Assembly: GCF_004346095.1 (NCBI RefSeq)
Contig: NZ_SLZV01000010.1
Span: 22,682 to 86,681 of the forward strand
DNA: 64,000 nt
Reading direction: 5' to 3'
Source of the DNA: Faecalimonas umbilicata
GTDB taxonomy: Bacteria > Bacillota > Clostridia > Lachnospirales > Lachnospiraceae
Shown here one piece after another: positions 17,757 to 25,838 of the stretch (position 1 is its first letter; each line of letters starts with the position of its first letter). The notes under the pieces are model-generated. The model searched no databases. It had not been told where the DNA came from and worked only from the letters and a program-made list of their open reading frames with translations. Position numbers and translations under genes: made by a program.

Positions 17757-18578
17757 CTATTTCATCACAATGGAATCTTCTTTGATCTCAATCTTTCTCT
17801 CCTTAAGCAGTCTTCCCACTGCTCTTTTGAATGCATTTTTGCTCATGCCCAGTTCTTTTTTAATCTTTTCTGCGTCTGCTTTATCATTAAACGGCAGCTT
17901 TCCATCGCATTTTTTCATAATGCCAAGCACATACTCTGCATCTTTATCCATCTGCGCCGGAATTTTCTCGCGGATGCTTAAATCCAGCTTTCCGTCTTCT
18001 TTGACCGCAGTAACTCTTCCAGTCACCTCTGTTCCGACACGGAAATTTTTAAAAACTTCTTTTCTTGGGATCAGCGCAGAATATTTATTATCTACGGCAA
18101 CAAAGACTCCAAAACGATCACTGGTGTCATAGACAATCCCATGTACCATATCATCTTTCTTATACGGAGAATCTGTGCGAAGAAGACCGTATACTTTCAT
18201 TGTTGCACAAAGTCTCTGACTTTTGTCAATATAAAGTGTCACAAGACATTTATCTCCTTTTTCCACTTTTGCTGTCTGTTCTTTAAATGGAAGGAACAGA
18301 TCCTTTTCCAGTCCCCACGACAGAAATGCCCCGAATTTTCCTACATCTGCAACTTCGAGCACTGCCAATTCTCCGACTTTCAATTCCGGCTCATTGGTCG
18401 TGGCGATCAGACGGTCGCTGGAATCCTTATACAGAAAGACCTCAATCGGATCTCCCACTTCAATGTCCTCCGGAACCTGCTTTTTCGGAAGGAGCACTCT
18501 TTCTTCATCACTTCCCAAATACACTCCAAAATCCACGATTTTTACTACTGTCAATACTTGTTTTTTCCCTAACTGCAT
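17757..18578 (-). CDS. CvfB/YitL-like S1-domain RNA-binding protein
   Basis: 273 residues made of successive S1-like OB folds (residues about 1-60, 65-130, 145-205, the last with VHGIVYDTSDRFGVFVAV) and a C-terminal winged helix (residues about 210-270, KELGMSKNAFKRAVGRLLKERK). This is the architecture of the conserved virulence factor B / YitL family, implicated in RNA-dependent regulation in staphylococci; its role in Clostridia is unclear. ATG at 18578 lies 1 base after the thioesterase stop, with AGAGGAG upstream inside that gene, so the two are translationally linked. Confidence 0.88.
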   Translation of the reverse strand: MQLGKKQVLTVVKIVDFGVYLGSDEERVLLPKKQVPEDIEVGDPIEVFLYKDSSDRLIATTNEPELKVGELAVLEVADVGKFGAFLSWGLEKDLFLPFKEQTAKVEKGDKCLVTLYIDKSQRLCATMKVYGLLRTDSPYKKDDMVHGIVYDTSDRFGVFVAVDNKYSALIPRKEVFKNFRVGTEVTGRVTAVKEDGKLDLSIREKIPAQMDKDAEYVLGIMKKCDGKLPFNDKADAEKIKKELGMSKNAFKRAVGRLLKERKIEIKEDSIVMK

Positions 18579-18579
18579 C

Positions 18580-19302
18580 CTAATTTTCTCCTCTTACTTG
18601 CACGATCGCATATGGTCTTTCCTTTTCATCTCCAAGCACGATCGTTGTGTTGTCTTGTTCCTCTATCATAGACGGATAAATCATATCTCCGTACACTGCT
18701 GATTTTTTGTACTCAACCCTCAGTTCCCTGATCTTAGACGGCGTTCCCATCTCTTCCCAGACATCCAAGGCCATCTGCACATACTGGCTATTGTTCACAT
18801 GGTGATTCGTATCGATCTGATGTCTTCTCACTGGAAATGGCTCGCCCTGCTTTCGTTCTTTTGGCAGAGGGATCTTTCTTCCTGCATATTCCATCGGAAG
18901 CGGTTCCTCTGTTCCATATCCTGCGATTTCCTGAGGCTGTGGTCTTACCGGACGCCCTTTTTTCAGATCCATGAATACCCATATGGAATAGGCATAAGCG
19001 ATTTTACTACCTTTTGCATCGGTCATCACAAAATTTCTCGTCCCATACAATCCGTCAAATCCGGTCGCGAACGTCTCTACCGTAACTTCCTCACCAAGTT
19101 TTGGCCGACGCTCGATCACAATCTGCCAGAAAGACAATACCCATGCTTTCTGATGCTCCTCCATATATTCACATCCGACCCCAAGTTCTTCTGACTGGAA
19201 GGTACTGCAATCTTGAAAATAATTGACAAGATTGGGAATGGTCAGTTTCCTTTCCCCATCGACTTCGCTGTATCTGATCCGTTGTTTCCACTGATATTTC
19301 AT
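18580..19302 (-). CDS. Acyl-ACP thioesterase (FatA/B-like)
   Basis: 240 residues. Cleaves acyl-acyl carrier protein to release free fatty acid. Double hotdog fold; the C-terminal half has RRHQIDTNHHVNNSQYVQMA (about 158-177) with the Asn/His pair that forms the catalytic site in bacterial and plant enzymes, and the first half has LTIPNLVNYFQDCSTFQSEELG. Common in gut Clostridia. ATG 19302 has GAGG 8 bases upstream. Its partner gene in the operon is the cvfB-like gene. Confidence 0.92.
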   Translation of the reverse strand: MKYQWKQRIRYSEVDGERKLTIPNLVNYFQDCSTFQSEELGVGCEYMEEHQKAWVLSFWQIVIERRPKLGEEVTVETFATGFDGLYGTRNFVMTDAKGSKIAYAYSIWVFMDLKKGRPVRPQPQEIAGYGTEEPLPMEYAGRKIPLPKERKQGEPFPVRRHQIDTNHHVNNSQYVQMALDVWEEMGTPSKIRELRVEYKKSAVYGDMIYPSMIEEQDNTTIVLGDEKERPYAIVQVRGEN

Positions 19303-19317
19303 TTCTCTGCGCCTCTT

Positions 19318-20502
19318 TTACTTTTCTTTCTCATTGATAAAACTTGTCTCCACGGTGATCACACACTGGTATCTGGAATCTCTCTCCCGGATACATCTGA
19401 CAAATAAGTCATGCAGCTCCCTCTGCTTTGCCTGATCATATTCATGTGGCACTACCATGTCAAAGATCAGATTGATCTGGTCTTTGCCGTCTACCATTCG
19501 GAAATCATGGATACTTGCATCTACGTCCAGCGACTGCAGCACTTCTTCTGCCATCTTTCTCGCTGCAAGTACTGTCTCATCTTTCGTCTCAACGGGATCC
19601 ATATGAATGACAAGAAAAATGCCAAGCTGCTTGAGCGCATCCCGCTCAATCCGGTCGATCACCTCGTGTGATGCCTCAATGTCTGTATCGTTAGGAACCT
19701 CTGCATGGATGGATGCCATACTTTTCCCAGGTCCGTAATTATGTACGATCAAATCATGGCTCCCTACAATCCCATCATACTGCTCTACAAATTTTGTGAT
19801 CTGTACATAGACTTCCGGGGAAACCGCTTCTCCGATCAATGGCTCCAGTGTGTCTTTTGCAATGCTGATTCCTGCCCACATCACGACAAGTGACACTCCC
19901 AGTCCTACAAATCCATCGATATTAATTCCCGTCACTCCAAAAACAATCAGCGAAAGAATCGTCGCTGAAGTTGTGATCACATCTCCGATCGAGTCGGCCG
20001 CTGTCGCCAGCATCACCTGGGAATGGATTCGTTTTCCTAATTTCTTATTGAACATTCCAAGCCACAGCTTGATTCCGACAGAAAGCAATAATATTATAAC
20101 AGAAATCAACTGAAAGTGCATCTCCTGCGGATGCATGATTTTCTGAATCGCATCTTTCAAAAAGGTAAACCCGACCTCAATGACAAGGAAAGATACTACC
20201 AGTGCAGAAATATACTCGATTCTTCCATGCCCAAACGGGTGATCTTTATCTGCGGGCTTACTTGCGATCCGAACTCCTACAAAGCTTATGATGGAAGATC
20301 CCGCATCTGACAGGTTGTTAAATGCATCTGCCATAACCGAAATACTTCGCAGAACAAACCCGATACTTATTTTTATCAAGAATAATAACACATTACAAAA
20401 GATGCCGACGACACTCGCCAGCATCCCATATCTTGTCCGGACTACGTTGTTTCCTGTCTCTTCATAGTCTTTTACAAATCGTTTTACTAACCAATCGGTC
20501 AT
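19318..20502 (-). CDS. Cation diffusion facilitator (CDF) transporter
   Basis: 394 residues. Exports divalent cations (Zn, Fe, Mn or Co) in exchange for protons. Membrane domain of six helices (about residues 25-215) with the metal-site motifs SVMADAFNNLSDAGSS (TM2), HPFGHGRIEYI (loop) and AAADSIGDVI (TM5), then a cytoplasmic CTD around residues 220-380. The C-terminal part (beyond residue 305) is longer than the shortest CDFs. Metal specificity cannot be assigned. It lies 15 bases before the thioesterase gene and 27 bases after the spoIIR stop. Confidence 0.92.
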   Translation of the reverse strand: MTDWLVKRFVKDYEETGNNVVRTRYGMLASVVGIFCNVLLFLIKISIGFVLRSISVMADAFNNLSDAGSSIISFVGVRIASKPADKDHPFGHGRIEYISALVVSFLVIEVGFTFLKDAIQKIMHPQEMHFQLISVIILLLSVGIKLWLGMFNKKLGKRIHSQVMLATAADSIGDVITTSATILSLIVFGVTGINIDGFVGLGVSLVVMWAGISIAKDTLEPLIGEAVSPEVYVQITKFVEQYDGIVGSHDLIVHNYGPGKSMASIHAEVPNDTDIEASHEVIDRIERDALKQLGIFLVIHMDPVETKDETVLAARKMAEEVLQSLDVDASIHDFRMVDGKDQINLIFDMVVPHEYDQAKQRELHDLFVRCIRERDSRYQCVITVETSFINEKEK

Positions 20503-20529
20503 AAAATCCCTCTCTTCTTTTGCTGTTTT

Positions 20530-21222
20530 CTATTTGTCATCTTTCTCCGGGAAAAAGAACCATCTCACTTTTACTTTTGCATCAGAAGTTACCAGATCAT
20601 ATTCTTCCTCTGTCAACACTTCCTGAAGCTCTTTCTTTCCATCTTCCGGGACGACTGCATGAACTGCATCAATAAAACAGAGATTTGGATATAGGACACA
20701 CCACCAGTTATGCCCTTTCGCCTCTCCAATCTCAATGCGAAGCGCTTCATATTCCCCTGCCGGAAATGTGACGTCCCCATAAGTTTTCTCCGGAAAATAA
20801 CTTGTAGTCAATTCCAGATGAACCGGATAGTCATAGGACTCTCCACAGATTACTGCCTGAGCAATATCCCCCAGCTCTCCGAGATGCTCCCCAACCCACT
20901 CTCTTGTCTGTGCAAGATCGGTATGCTGCGGCATTTTATATTCCATATAGGCAAGAACTGCTTCCTTGACCTTCATCTTCAATGCCTGATCTTTTTCGCT
21001 GTCACTATTTGCCAGCACATGGAACCGCAAAACCTCTCCCGCCATATGCTCCTGAAGATTGGACAACTTCTCCTTTGCTGCCGCATGCATCCTGGTTGTC
21101 ACCACCCCGGTCAATACTCCTGCGATCAATACTGCAAGTATGAAAATCCTGTACTTCGCTTTCTTTGTAATCCCCGGCACAACTGTCTTTTCTGTTTCTG
21201 CTGCTTGTTCTCTCCCACTCAT
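20530..21222 (-). CDS. spoIIR: Stage II sporulation protein R
   Basis: Forespore-secreted signal protein that triggers pro-sigmaE processing by SpoIIGA in the mother cell. 230 residues from ATG 21222, with GGGAGG nine bases upstream (an adjacent in-frame GTG is less likely). It has an N-terminal membrane/signal segment (IFILAVLIAGVLTGVVTTRM, about 28-47), then the family core LRFHVLANSDSEKDQALKMKVKEA and the GHNWWCVLYPNLCF motif. It is direct evidence for a spore-forming lineage. In other Firmicutes a forespore sigmaF promoter is expected; I did not identify one. Confidence 0.94.
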   Translation of the reverse strand: MSGREQAAETEKTVVPGITKKAKYRIFILAVLIAGVLTGVVTTRMHAAAKEKLSNLQEHMAGEVLRFHVLANSDSEKDQALKMKVKEAVLAYMEYKMPQHTDLAQTREWVGEHLGELGDIAQAVICGESYDYPVHLELTTSYFPEKTYGDVTFPAGEYEALRIEIGEAKGHNWWCVLYPNLCFIDAVHAVVPEDGKKELQEVLTEEEYDLVTSDAKVKVRWFFFPEKDDK

Positions 21223-21286
21223 CACTATGTACCTCCCTTTTTGATATAAGGAGTATGTACCGATGAGCAGTTTTTATTCATTCTTC

Positions 21287-21964
21287 CTATTCTTTTTTCG
21301 AGCGGATCGTATGCAGCACAGATTCTACCTGATTCTCAATATGGCGACATACAATCTTTGCAGCTTCTTCTTTGTTGCGCTTTTCAATATTTTCTATAAT
21401 CTGATCATGCTCTTCTAACAATTTCACATGGGATTCGTCCTTTTTCAAATATTCCACGCGGAAACGGTACATCTGCTCCCGGAGATTATTCAACAGTTGG
21501 ATCAGACGCTGGTTGTCGGTCGCCATATAGATCACATCATGAAACTTCACATCGGCTTCCGCATATTTTGTCACGTCTTTGCTCTTTAATGTCACTTCAA
21601 ATTCCTTCGCGGCTGCTTTCAACTCCTCAATCTGCTGTGCAGTCATCTTCTCACAGGCAATCTCTACGGCAAGCTCTTCTAACGCACGTCTGACTTCCAG
21701 CACATCTTTTAAGCTTTTCTCTGTGATCTCGGCCACTTCCGCCCCTTTTCTTGGGATCATGAGCACAAGTCCCTCCAGCTCCAGCTTGCGGATCGCCTCC
21801 CGAATCGGAGTGCGGCTGACTCCCAGCTTATTGGCAAGCTGTATCTCCATCAGGCGCTCTCCCGGCTTTAATTCTCCGCGCAGAATTGCCTGCCGCAGTG
21901 TATTAAATACAACATCTCTCAATGGTAAATACTCGTCCATGCTTACTTGAAATTTTGGTTCCAT
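21287..21964 (-). CDS. GntR-family (FadR/FCD subfamily) transcriptional regulator
   Basis: 225 residues. N-terminal winged helix-turn-helix LKPGERLMEIQLANKLGVSRTPIREAIRKLE (shown in parts: ANKLGVSRTPIREAI near 48-62) and a C-terminal all-helical FCD domain (about 85-215) with candidate metal-binding Asp/His residues (ADVKFHDVIY; EEHDQII; CRHIENQ). ATG 21964 has AAGGAGG ten bases upstream and lies 4 bases after the ispE stop, so it is in the ispE operon; the longer frame overlaps ispE without support. Effectors of FCD regulators are usually small organic acids; the target is unknown here. Confidence 0.92.
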   Translation of the reverse strand: MEPKFQVSMDEYLPLRDVVFNTLRQAILRGELKPGERLMEIQLANKLGVSRTPIREAIRKLELEGLVLMIPRKGAEVAEITEKSLKDVLEVRRALEELAVEIACEKMTAQQIEELKAAAKEFEVTLKSKDVTKYAEADVKFHDVIYMATDNQRLIQLLNNLREQMYRFRVEYLKKDESHVKLLEEHDQIIENIEKRNKEEAAKIVCRHIENQVESVLHTIRSKKE

Positions 21965-21968
21965 GCTC

Positions 21969-22844
21969 TTATTTCCTCCTTGCATTGTGTATATTCGTAA
22001 TATACACCTGCTTTGCCAGTTCTCTGTCTCTGATTGCTTTCTGTGCCTCGCGCGCCATTCTGCGGTCTCGGAACAGACCAAATACCGTCGGCCCACTTCC
22101 GCTCATCATCGCGTTCAAAGCCCCGTGCGCTTTCATCACATTTTTAATCTCTTCGATCACCGGATATTCCCCGATCGTCACTCTCTCCAGCACATTGCCC
22201 ATCGAAGCTGCCACTTTTTCCAGGCTCTGCTCCGAAAGTCCCTGCAGGATCCCATCAATATCCGGATGATCTGTAATCTCCCCCGAATCTAATTTTTCAT
22301 ACACCATCTTCGTGGATACACTGATCGGCGGTTTCGCAATCAACACATAACAGTTCGGCATCTGCGGCAGTCTTGTCAATTCTTCCCCGATTCCCTCTGC
22401 CAGCACTGTCCCTCTCATCAGACAGTACGGTACATCTGCTCCAAGCTTGACCCCTCTGTCCATCAATTCCTGCTCAGAGAGTCCTAAGGCAAACATCTTG
22501 TTCATTCCAAACAGAACTGCCGCCGCATTGGAACTTCCACCTGCCAGACCTGCCGCTACCGGTATATGCTTATCAAGTGTGATCGACACTCCGTCCTGAA
22601 TATCAAATTCATCGATCAGAAGCTTTGCCGCCTTGTACGCAATATTATTTTCATTGACCGGAAGATAGAACAAATTCGTCTGAATCCGTATGCCCGGTTC
22701 CTCCGTTCGTCTCAGTGTCACATCATCATACAGATAGATGGTCTGCATAACCATCCTGACATCGTGATAACCATTCTCTCTTCTTCCGAGTACATCTAGT
22801 CCCAGGTTAATTTTCGCCAGAGATTTTAACTTTAAGTATCTCAT
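21969..22844 (-). CDS. ispE: 4-diphosphocytidyl-2-C-methyl-D-erythritol kinase
   Basis: GHMP kinase of the non-mevalonate isoprenoid pathway; phosphorylates CDP-methylerythritol. 291 residues from ATG 22844 (AAGGGG seven bases upstream). Motifs: LAKINLGLDVLGRRENGYH at the N-terminus, the GHMP ATP loop IPVAAGLAGGSSNAAA near 90-105 and ALNAMMSGSGPTVFG near 250. Followed at 4 bases by the GntR gene. A 20-bp hairpin sits 25 bases upstream of its start. Confidence 0.95.
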   Translation of the reverse strand: MRYLKLKSLAKINLGLDVLGRRENGYHDVRMVMQTIYLYDDVTLRRTEEPGIRIQTNLFYLPVNENNIAYKAAKLLIDEFDIQDGVSITLDKHIPVAAGLAGGSSNAAAVLFGMNKMFALGLSEQELMDRGVKLGADVPYCLMRGTVLAEGIGEELTRLPQMPNCYVLIAKPPISVSTKMVYEKLDSGEITDHPDIDGILQGLSEQSLEKVAASMGNVLERVTIGEYPVIEEIKNVMKAHGALNAMMSGSGPTVFGLFRDRRMAREAQKAIRDRELAKQVYITNIHNARRK

Positions 22845-22868
22845 CTTCCTACCCCTTTCGACCACAAC

Positions 22869-22918
22869 ACACGGATTTCTTCTATCGGAACCTCTACATC
22901 CGATAGAAGAAATCGTGT
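22869..22918. repeat. Long hairpin (20-bp stem) between the LysM gene and ispE
   Basis: Left arm 22869-22889 and right arm 22899-22918 are perfect complements apart from one bulged G, around a 9-base loop. No T-run follows on either strand, so it is not a typical terminator. It would form a very stable structure in the 5' leader of ispE. Confidence 0.75.
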
Positions 22919-22936
22919 ATCTTGTATACATTATTC

Positions 22937-24499
22937 TTATAGTATACTCATGTTTTCTTTAAAAATCAATATCTTATCCCCCGGTTTCACCTGATCTTCC
23001 GTCAGCCCATTGACTGCACAGATCCCGTCAATTGTAGTGCAGTACCTCTTTGCCAGCGTCCACAGTTCCTCTCCTTCTTTTACGATATAACCGACGATTC
23101 CCGGACGGCGCTCCAGCTCCTCTGTCTGATATGGCTCCATCGTAATGTTGTCAATGACCTTTGTCTGCACCGGCTGTCTGATAAAACTGCAAAATGCCAG
23201 AACTGCCTTCACCTCAATCTCTCCACTTCCCGCCATGGAAATAGAAAGCTGTTCAATATTATTTGAAATATCATACTGTGTCTTCTCATTCATTCCTTCT
23301 GCCTCTAACAGATAGGAAAACGGGACCATGCCCTGCCACGTTGCAAATGGCACTTCATCATTTGCTTTCACATATAAAAAGGAGACATGGAGGATTCCTT
23401 CCATTTGAATTCCGTTTTCCGTCACCTCTGTGTGCTCTACCTGAATGTCTCCATTACTATGACAGATTTGAAGGATTTCTTCTTTTAACTCCGGAAGCGC
23501 GAGTTGCTCTGTCACTTTGCATTTTGAATGATTCTGAAGCAACAATGTCTCATAAGCTGCTTCCTTCTTTTCCAGATTACATTTTTCTTTCAGCGAATAT
23601 GCATCCTCAAGAATCTCCAATTCTTCTTCCTGATAGATCGTGATCTTCAGATCCAGTGTCGCCTCAACACCCAGTACCCTCATTTCTCCATCTTCATCCA
23701 TGCGGATGTCCACAAGAGTATCCTCCAGATTTGCATAGATATGATGATACATCTGTGCCTCTGCCCCGGAACATTCCACCGTTCCCTCGTAGGGAACAGT
23801 CTGTTCTATCCAGTCTTCCTTCTGCTCCTCCGACAGATACAGGCAAAAAACAAGCAGTTCTCCTTTGACGACAAGCTGATCGTCAATCAGCTTCGAATCC
23901 AACTTCCGGTTTACAATATCTGTCCAAAGAATCGTCCCAATATTTTCCTTTGTGCCCGGCAATGTAATCTCTTCCTTGATCCGGTAAGTATCTTTCTTCC
24001 CGGTGTGCAGTTCCAGCACTTTCGCAGTCCGCTTTTTCTGGAAAATTTCCTCCTCCTCTTCAATTCCGGTTGTTGTCTCCTCTTCCCGGAGCACTTCCCG
24101 GCAAATCTGCAGCTCTACCATCGCCTTCAAATTCATTTTCCGGGAATGGATCAGCGTCGGCACAAACTCTACCCGATAATCTCCTACACTGTATGTAACC
24201 TGTGCTTCCCCGTCTTCGATGTAGACCATCTCTTCAAACGGAAGTCTTCCTTCCACTGCCGACAGTTTTGGTTCCACCTCATCAGTCACATACAACACCT
24301 GAAAATATAGTTTTCCGGATACTCTGAGATAATTTTCCATCCGTTCTATCCCTTCGACCTTGACATGCCCCTCCCCCTGTACAACACGGAGTACATCATT
24401 TTTTGCATCGGGTACATTGTAATCGTCATCTACAAAAAACTGATGGATCATCCGCTTTCCAATCTGACTGCAATGTACATTTTTCTTTCTTAACTCCAT
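22937..24499 (-). CDS. DUF3794 (SPOCS) and LysM domain protein
   Basis: 520 residues. Repeated beta-rich DUF3794/SPOCS modules (about 30-150, 165-290 and 320-430) and a C-terminal LysM at about 470-515 (GYIVKEGEELWTLAKRYCTT, then NGLTEDQVKPGDKILIF). This combination is found on spore coat or spore-envelope proteins of Clostridia. There is no signal peptide, in keeping with assembly from the mother-cell cytoplasm. A Glu-rich linker (GIEEEEEIF) stands near residue 146. ATG 24499 follows AGGAGG. The precise role is unknown. Confidence 0.88.
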   Translation of the reverse strand: MELRKKNVHCSQIGKRMIHQFFVDDDYNVPDAKNDVLRVVQGEGHVKVEGIERMENYLRVSGKLYFQVLYVTDEVEPKLSAVEGRLPFEEMVYIEDGEAQVTYSVGDYRVEFVPTLIHSRKMNLKAMVELQICREVLREEETTTGIEEEEEIFQKKRTAKVLELHTGKKDTYRIKEEITLPGTKENIGTILWTDIVNRKLDSKLIDDQLVVKGELLVFCLYLSEEQKEDWIEQTVPYEGTVECSGAEAQMYHHIYANLEDTLVDIRMDEDGEMRVLGVEATLDLKITIYQEEELEILEDAYSLKEKCNLEKKEAAYETLLLQNHSKCKVTEQLALPELKEEILQICHSNGDIQVEHTEVTENGIQMEGILHVSFLYVKANDEVPFATWQGMVPFSYLLEAEGMNEKTQYDISNNIEQLSISMAGSGEIEVKAVLAFCSFIRQPVQTKVIDNITMEPYQTEELERRPGIVGYIVKEGEELWTLAKRYCTTIDGICAVNGLTEDQVKPGDKILIFKENMSIL

Positions 24500-24510
24500 A
24501 AAACATCCTC

Positions 24511-24930
24511 CTACTCAAATACAATATTTTTATCAATCCATTCCATTTTCACAACAACATACGGATATGTCTGTTTTTCCGTGATTTTCTCTTCCTTGGA
24601 CGGCCCTAAAAGCTCCGTCTGTATATAGACTGCATTTTCTGTCTCGTACAATGCTTTCACTTTTATACTGTAACCGCTTGTCGGTCTTGTTCCATACCCC
24701 ACTGCAAGGTACAGTTCCCCCTGATCTGCATAAGAAAGTTGAAATCCTTCTTCCTTTCGCTCTGCAATCATTTCCTCTAATTCTTCCGGAATGTCCTGCT
24801 TCTCTGTCACCGTAAATTCTATGTCCCGAAGTTTCCCGGTCCGCTCTGTCTTCTCCACACAGCCGCCCACCGTCAACATCAGACAGGCAACAAGAAGAAG
24901 AACTATTTTCCTGCCAATATACTTTTTCAC
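24511..24930 (-). CDS. Lipoprotein with PrcB C-terminal-like domain
   Basis: 139 residues; signal peptide with lipobox LTVGGC (about 19-24) and a mature domain carrying YLAVGYGTRPTSGYSIKV (about 76-93), the hallmark of the PrcB C-terminal domain (protease complex inhibitor-like). Start is a GTG at 24930 with only a weak upstream site, so the N-terminus is less secure, though the signal peptide supports it. It lies 11 bases before the DUF3794-LysM gene and likely shares its operon. Confidence 0.8.
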   Translation of the reverse strand: MKKYIGRKIVLLLVACLMLTVGGCVEKTERTGKLRDIEFTVTEKQDIPEELEEMIAERKEEGFQLSYADQGELYLAVGYGTRPTSGYSIKVKALYETENAVYIQTELLGPSKEEKITEKQTYPYVVVKMEWIDKNIVFE

Positions 24931-25052
24931 CTGGAAACAATCACTTCCGCTCCTGCATGATTCTCTCTACATCTTATTATCTTTCTTGTCTTTTCATTCC
25001 CTCTCTAGTATAATATTTTCAATAAATCAAAATAATGAAGGAGACTTTAACT

Positions 25053-25832
25053 ATGCTGCGTTTTACATTTTTAGTGATATTTTTAATATCCTTTTTAATT
25101 CTTTCCATCCCGGTATTGCTTGTAGAAGCCATCATCGGGAAGTTCAACCGGAAGGCAAAAGATTACAGCTGTCTTCGCATTGTCCAGTGGGGATTTCGTT
25201 GTATTTTATGGATCACCGGAGTAGAAACGACCGTGATCGGCGAGGAACAAGTACCAGATGAACCGGTCTTATTTGTCGGGAACCACAGAAGTTATTTTGA
25301 CATTCTGCTCACTTACTCCCGCTGCAAGCGTCTGACAGGCTATGTGGCTAAAAAGGAGATGGAACGCTTCCCGCTTTTGAACAACTGGATGCGTAATCTC
25401 TACTGCCTGTTCCTCGACCGAGATAATTTAAAAGAAGGACTCAAGACAATTCTGACCGGGATCGATTATATCAAGCAGGGAATTTCCATCTGTATTTTCC
25501 CGGAAGGGACAAGAAATACCGGCGAGGAATTAAGTATGCTCCCGTTTAAAGACGGCGCACTCAAGATCGCCGACAAGACCGGATGTGCAATCGTTCCGAT
25601 CTCGATGAACAATACTGCCGAAATTTTCGAAAACCATCTGCCAAAGAAAGGTACAAAGGGATTTCCGAAAATCCGGAAGACGCATGTGATTATTGAGTAT
25701 GGCAAGCCAATCTATCCACACACACTTGATCGGGAAGAGCGCAAGCACCTTGGTGCCTACTGCCAGAATATCATTCAGGAAACTATCAATAAAAACGCTG
25801 TACTGCTCGAAAGCGTGCACGAAAGGGGCTAA
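25053..25832 (+). CDS. plsC: 1-acyl-sn-glycerol-3-phosphate acyltransferase
   Basis: Acylates lysophosphatidic acid to phosphatidic acid at the membrane. 259 residues; an N-terminal hydrophobic helix (FTFLVIFLISFLILSIPVLL) then the acyltransferase motifs NHRSYFD near 77-83 (His/Asp pair), GLKTILTGIDYIKQG and FPEGTRN near 150-156. ATG 25053 is preceded by AAGGAGA at 8 bases; an earlier ATG at 25035 lies before this site. A TATAAT-like box stands near 25010. First gene of a plus-strand run plsC-pncB-murF-HAD. Confidence 0.93.
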   Translation: MLRFTFLVIFLISFLILSIPVLLVEAIIGKFNRKAKDYSCLRIVQWGFRCILWITGVETTVIGEEQVPDEPVLFVGNHRSYFDILLTYSRCKRLTGYVAKKEMERFPLLNNWMRNLYCLFLDRDNLKEGLKTILTGIDYIKQGISICIFPEGTRNTGEELSMLPFKDGALKIADKTGCAIVPISMNNTAEIFENHLPKKGTKGFPKIRKTHVIIEYGKPIYPHTLDREERKHLGAYCQNIIQETINKNAVLLESVHERG

Positions 25833-25838
25833 CAAACC

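Noticed and set aside
21226..21286. Dyad around GTAC upstream of spoIIR as an operator
   Set aside because: The arms match at too few positions to separate from chance.
23528..24310. Open frame of 260 codons on the plus strand opposite the DUF3794-LysM gene
   Set aside because: Shadow frame with improbable composition (His, Phe, Cys-rich) and no start signal; the minus-strand gene has clear domains.
24533..24940. Alternative minus-strand frame overlapping the PrcB-like lipoprotein
   Set aside because: No domain and no signal peptide, while the other frame has a lipobox and the conserved YGTRPTSGYS motif.
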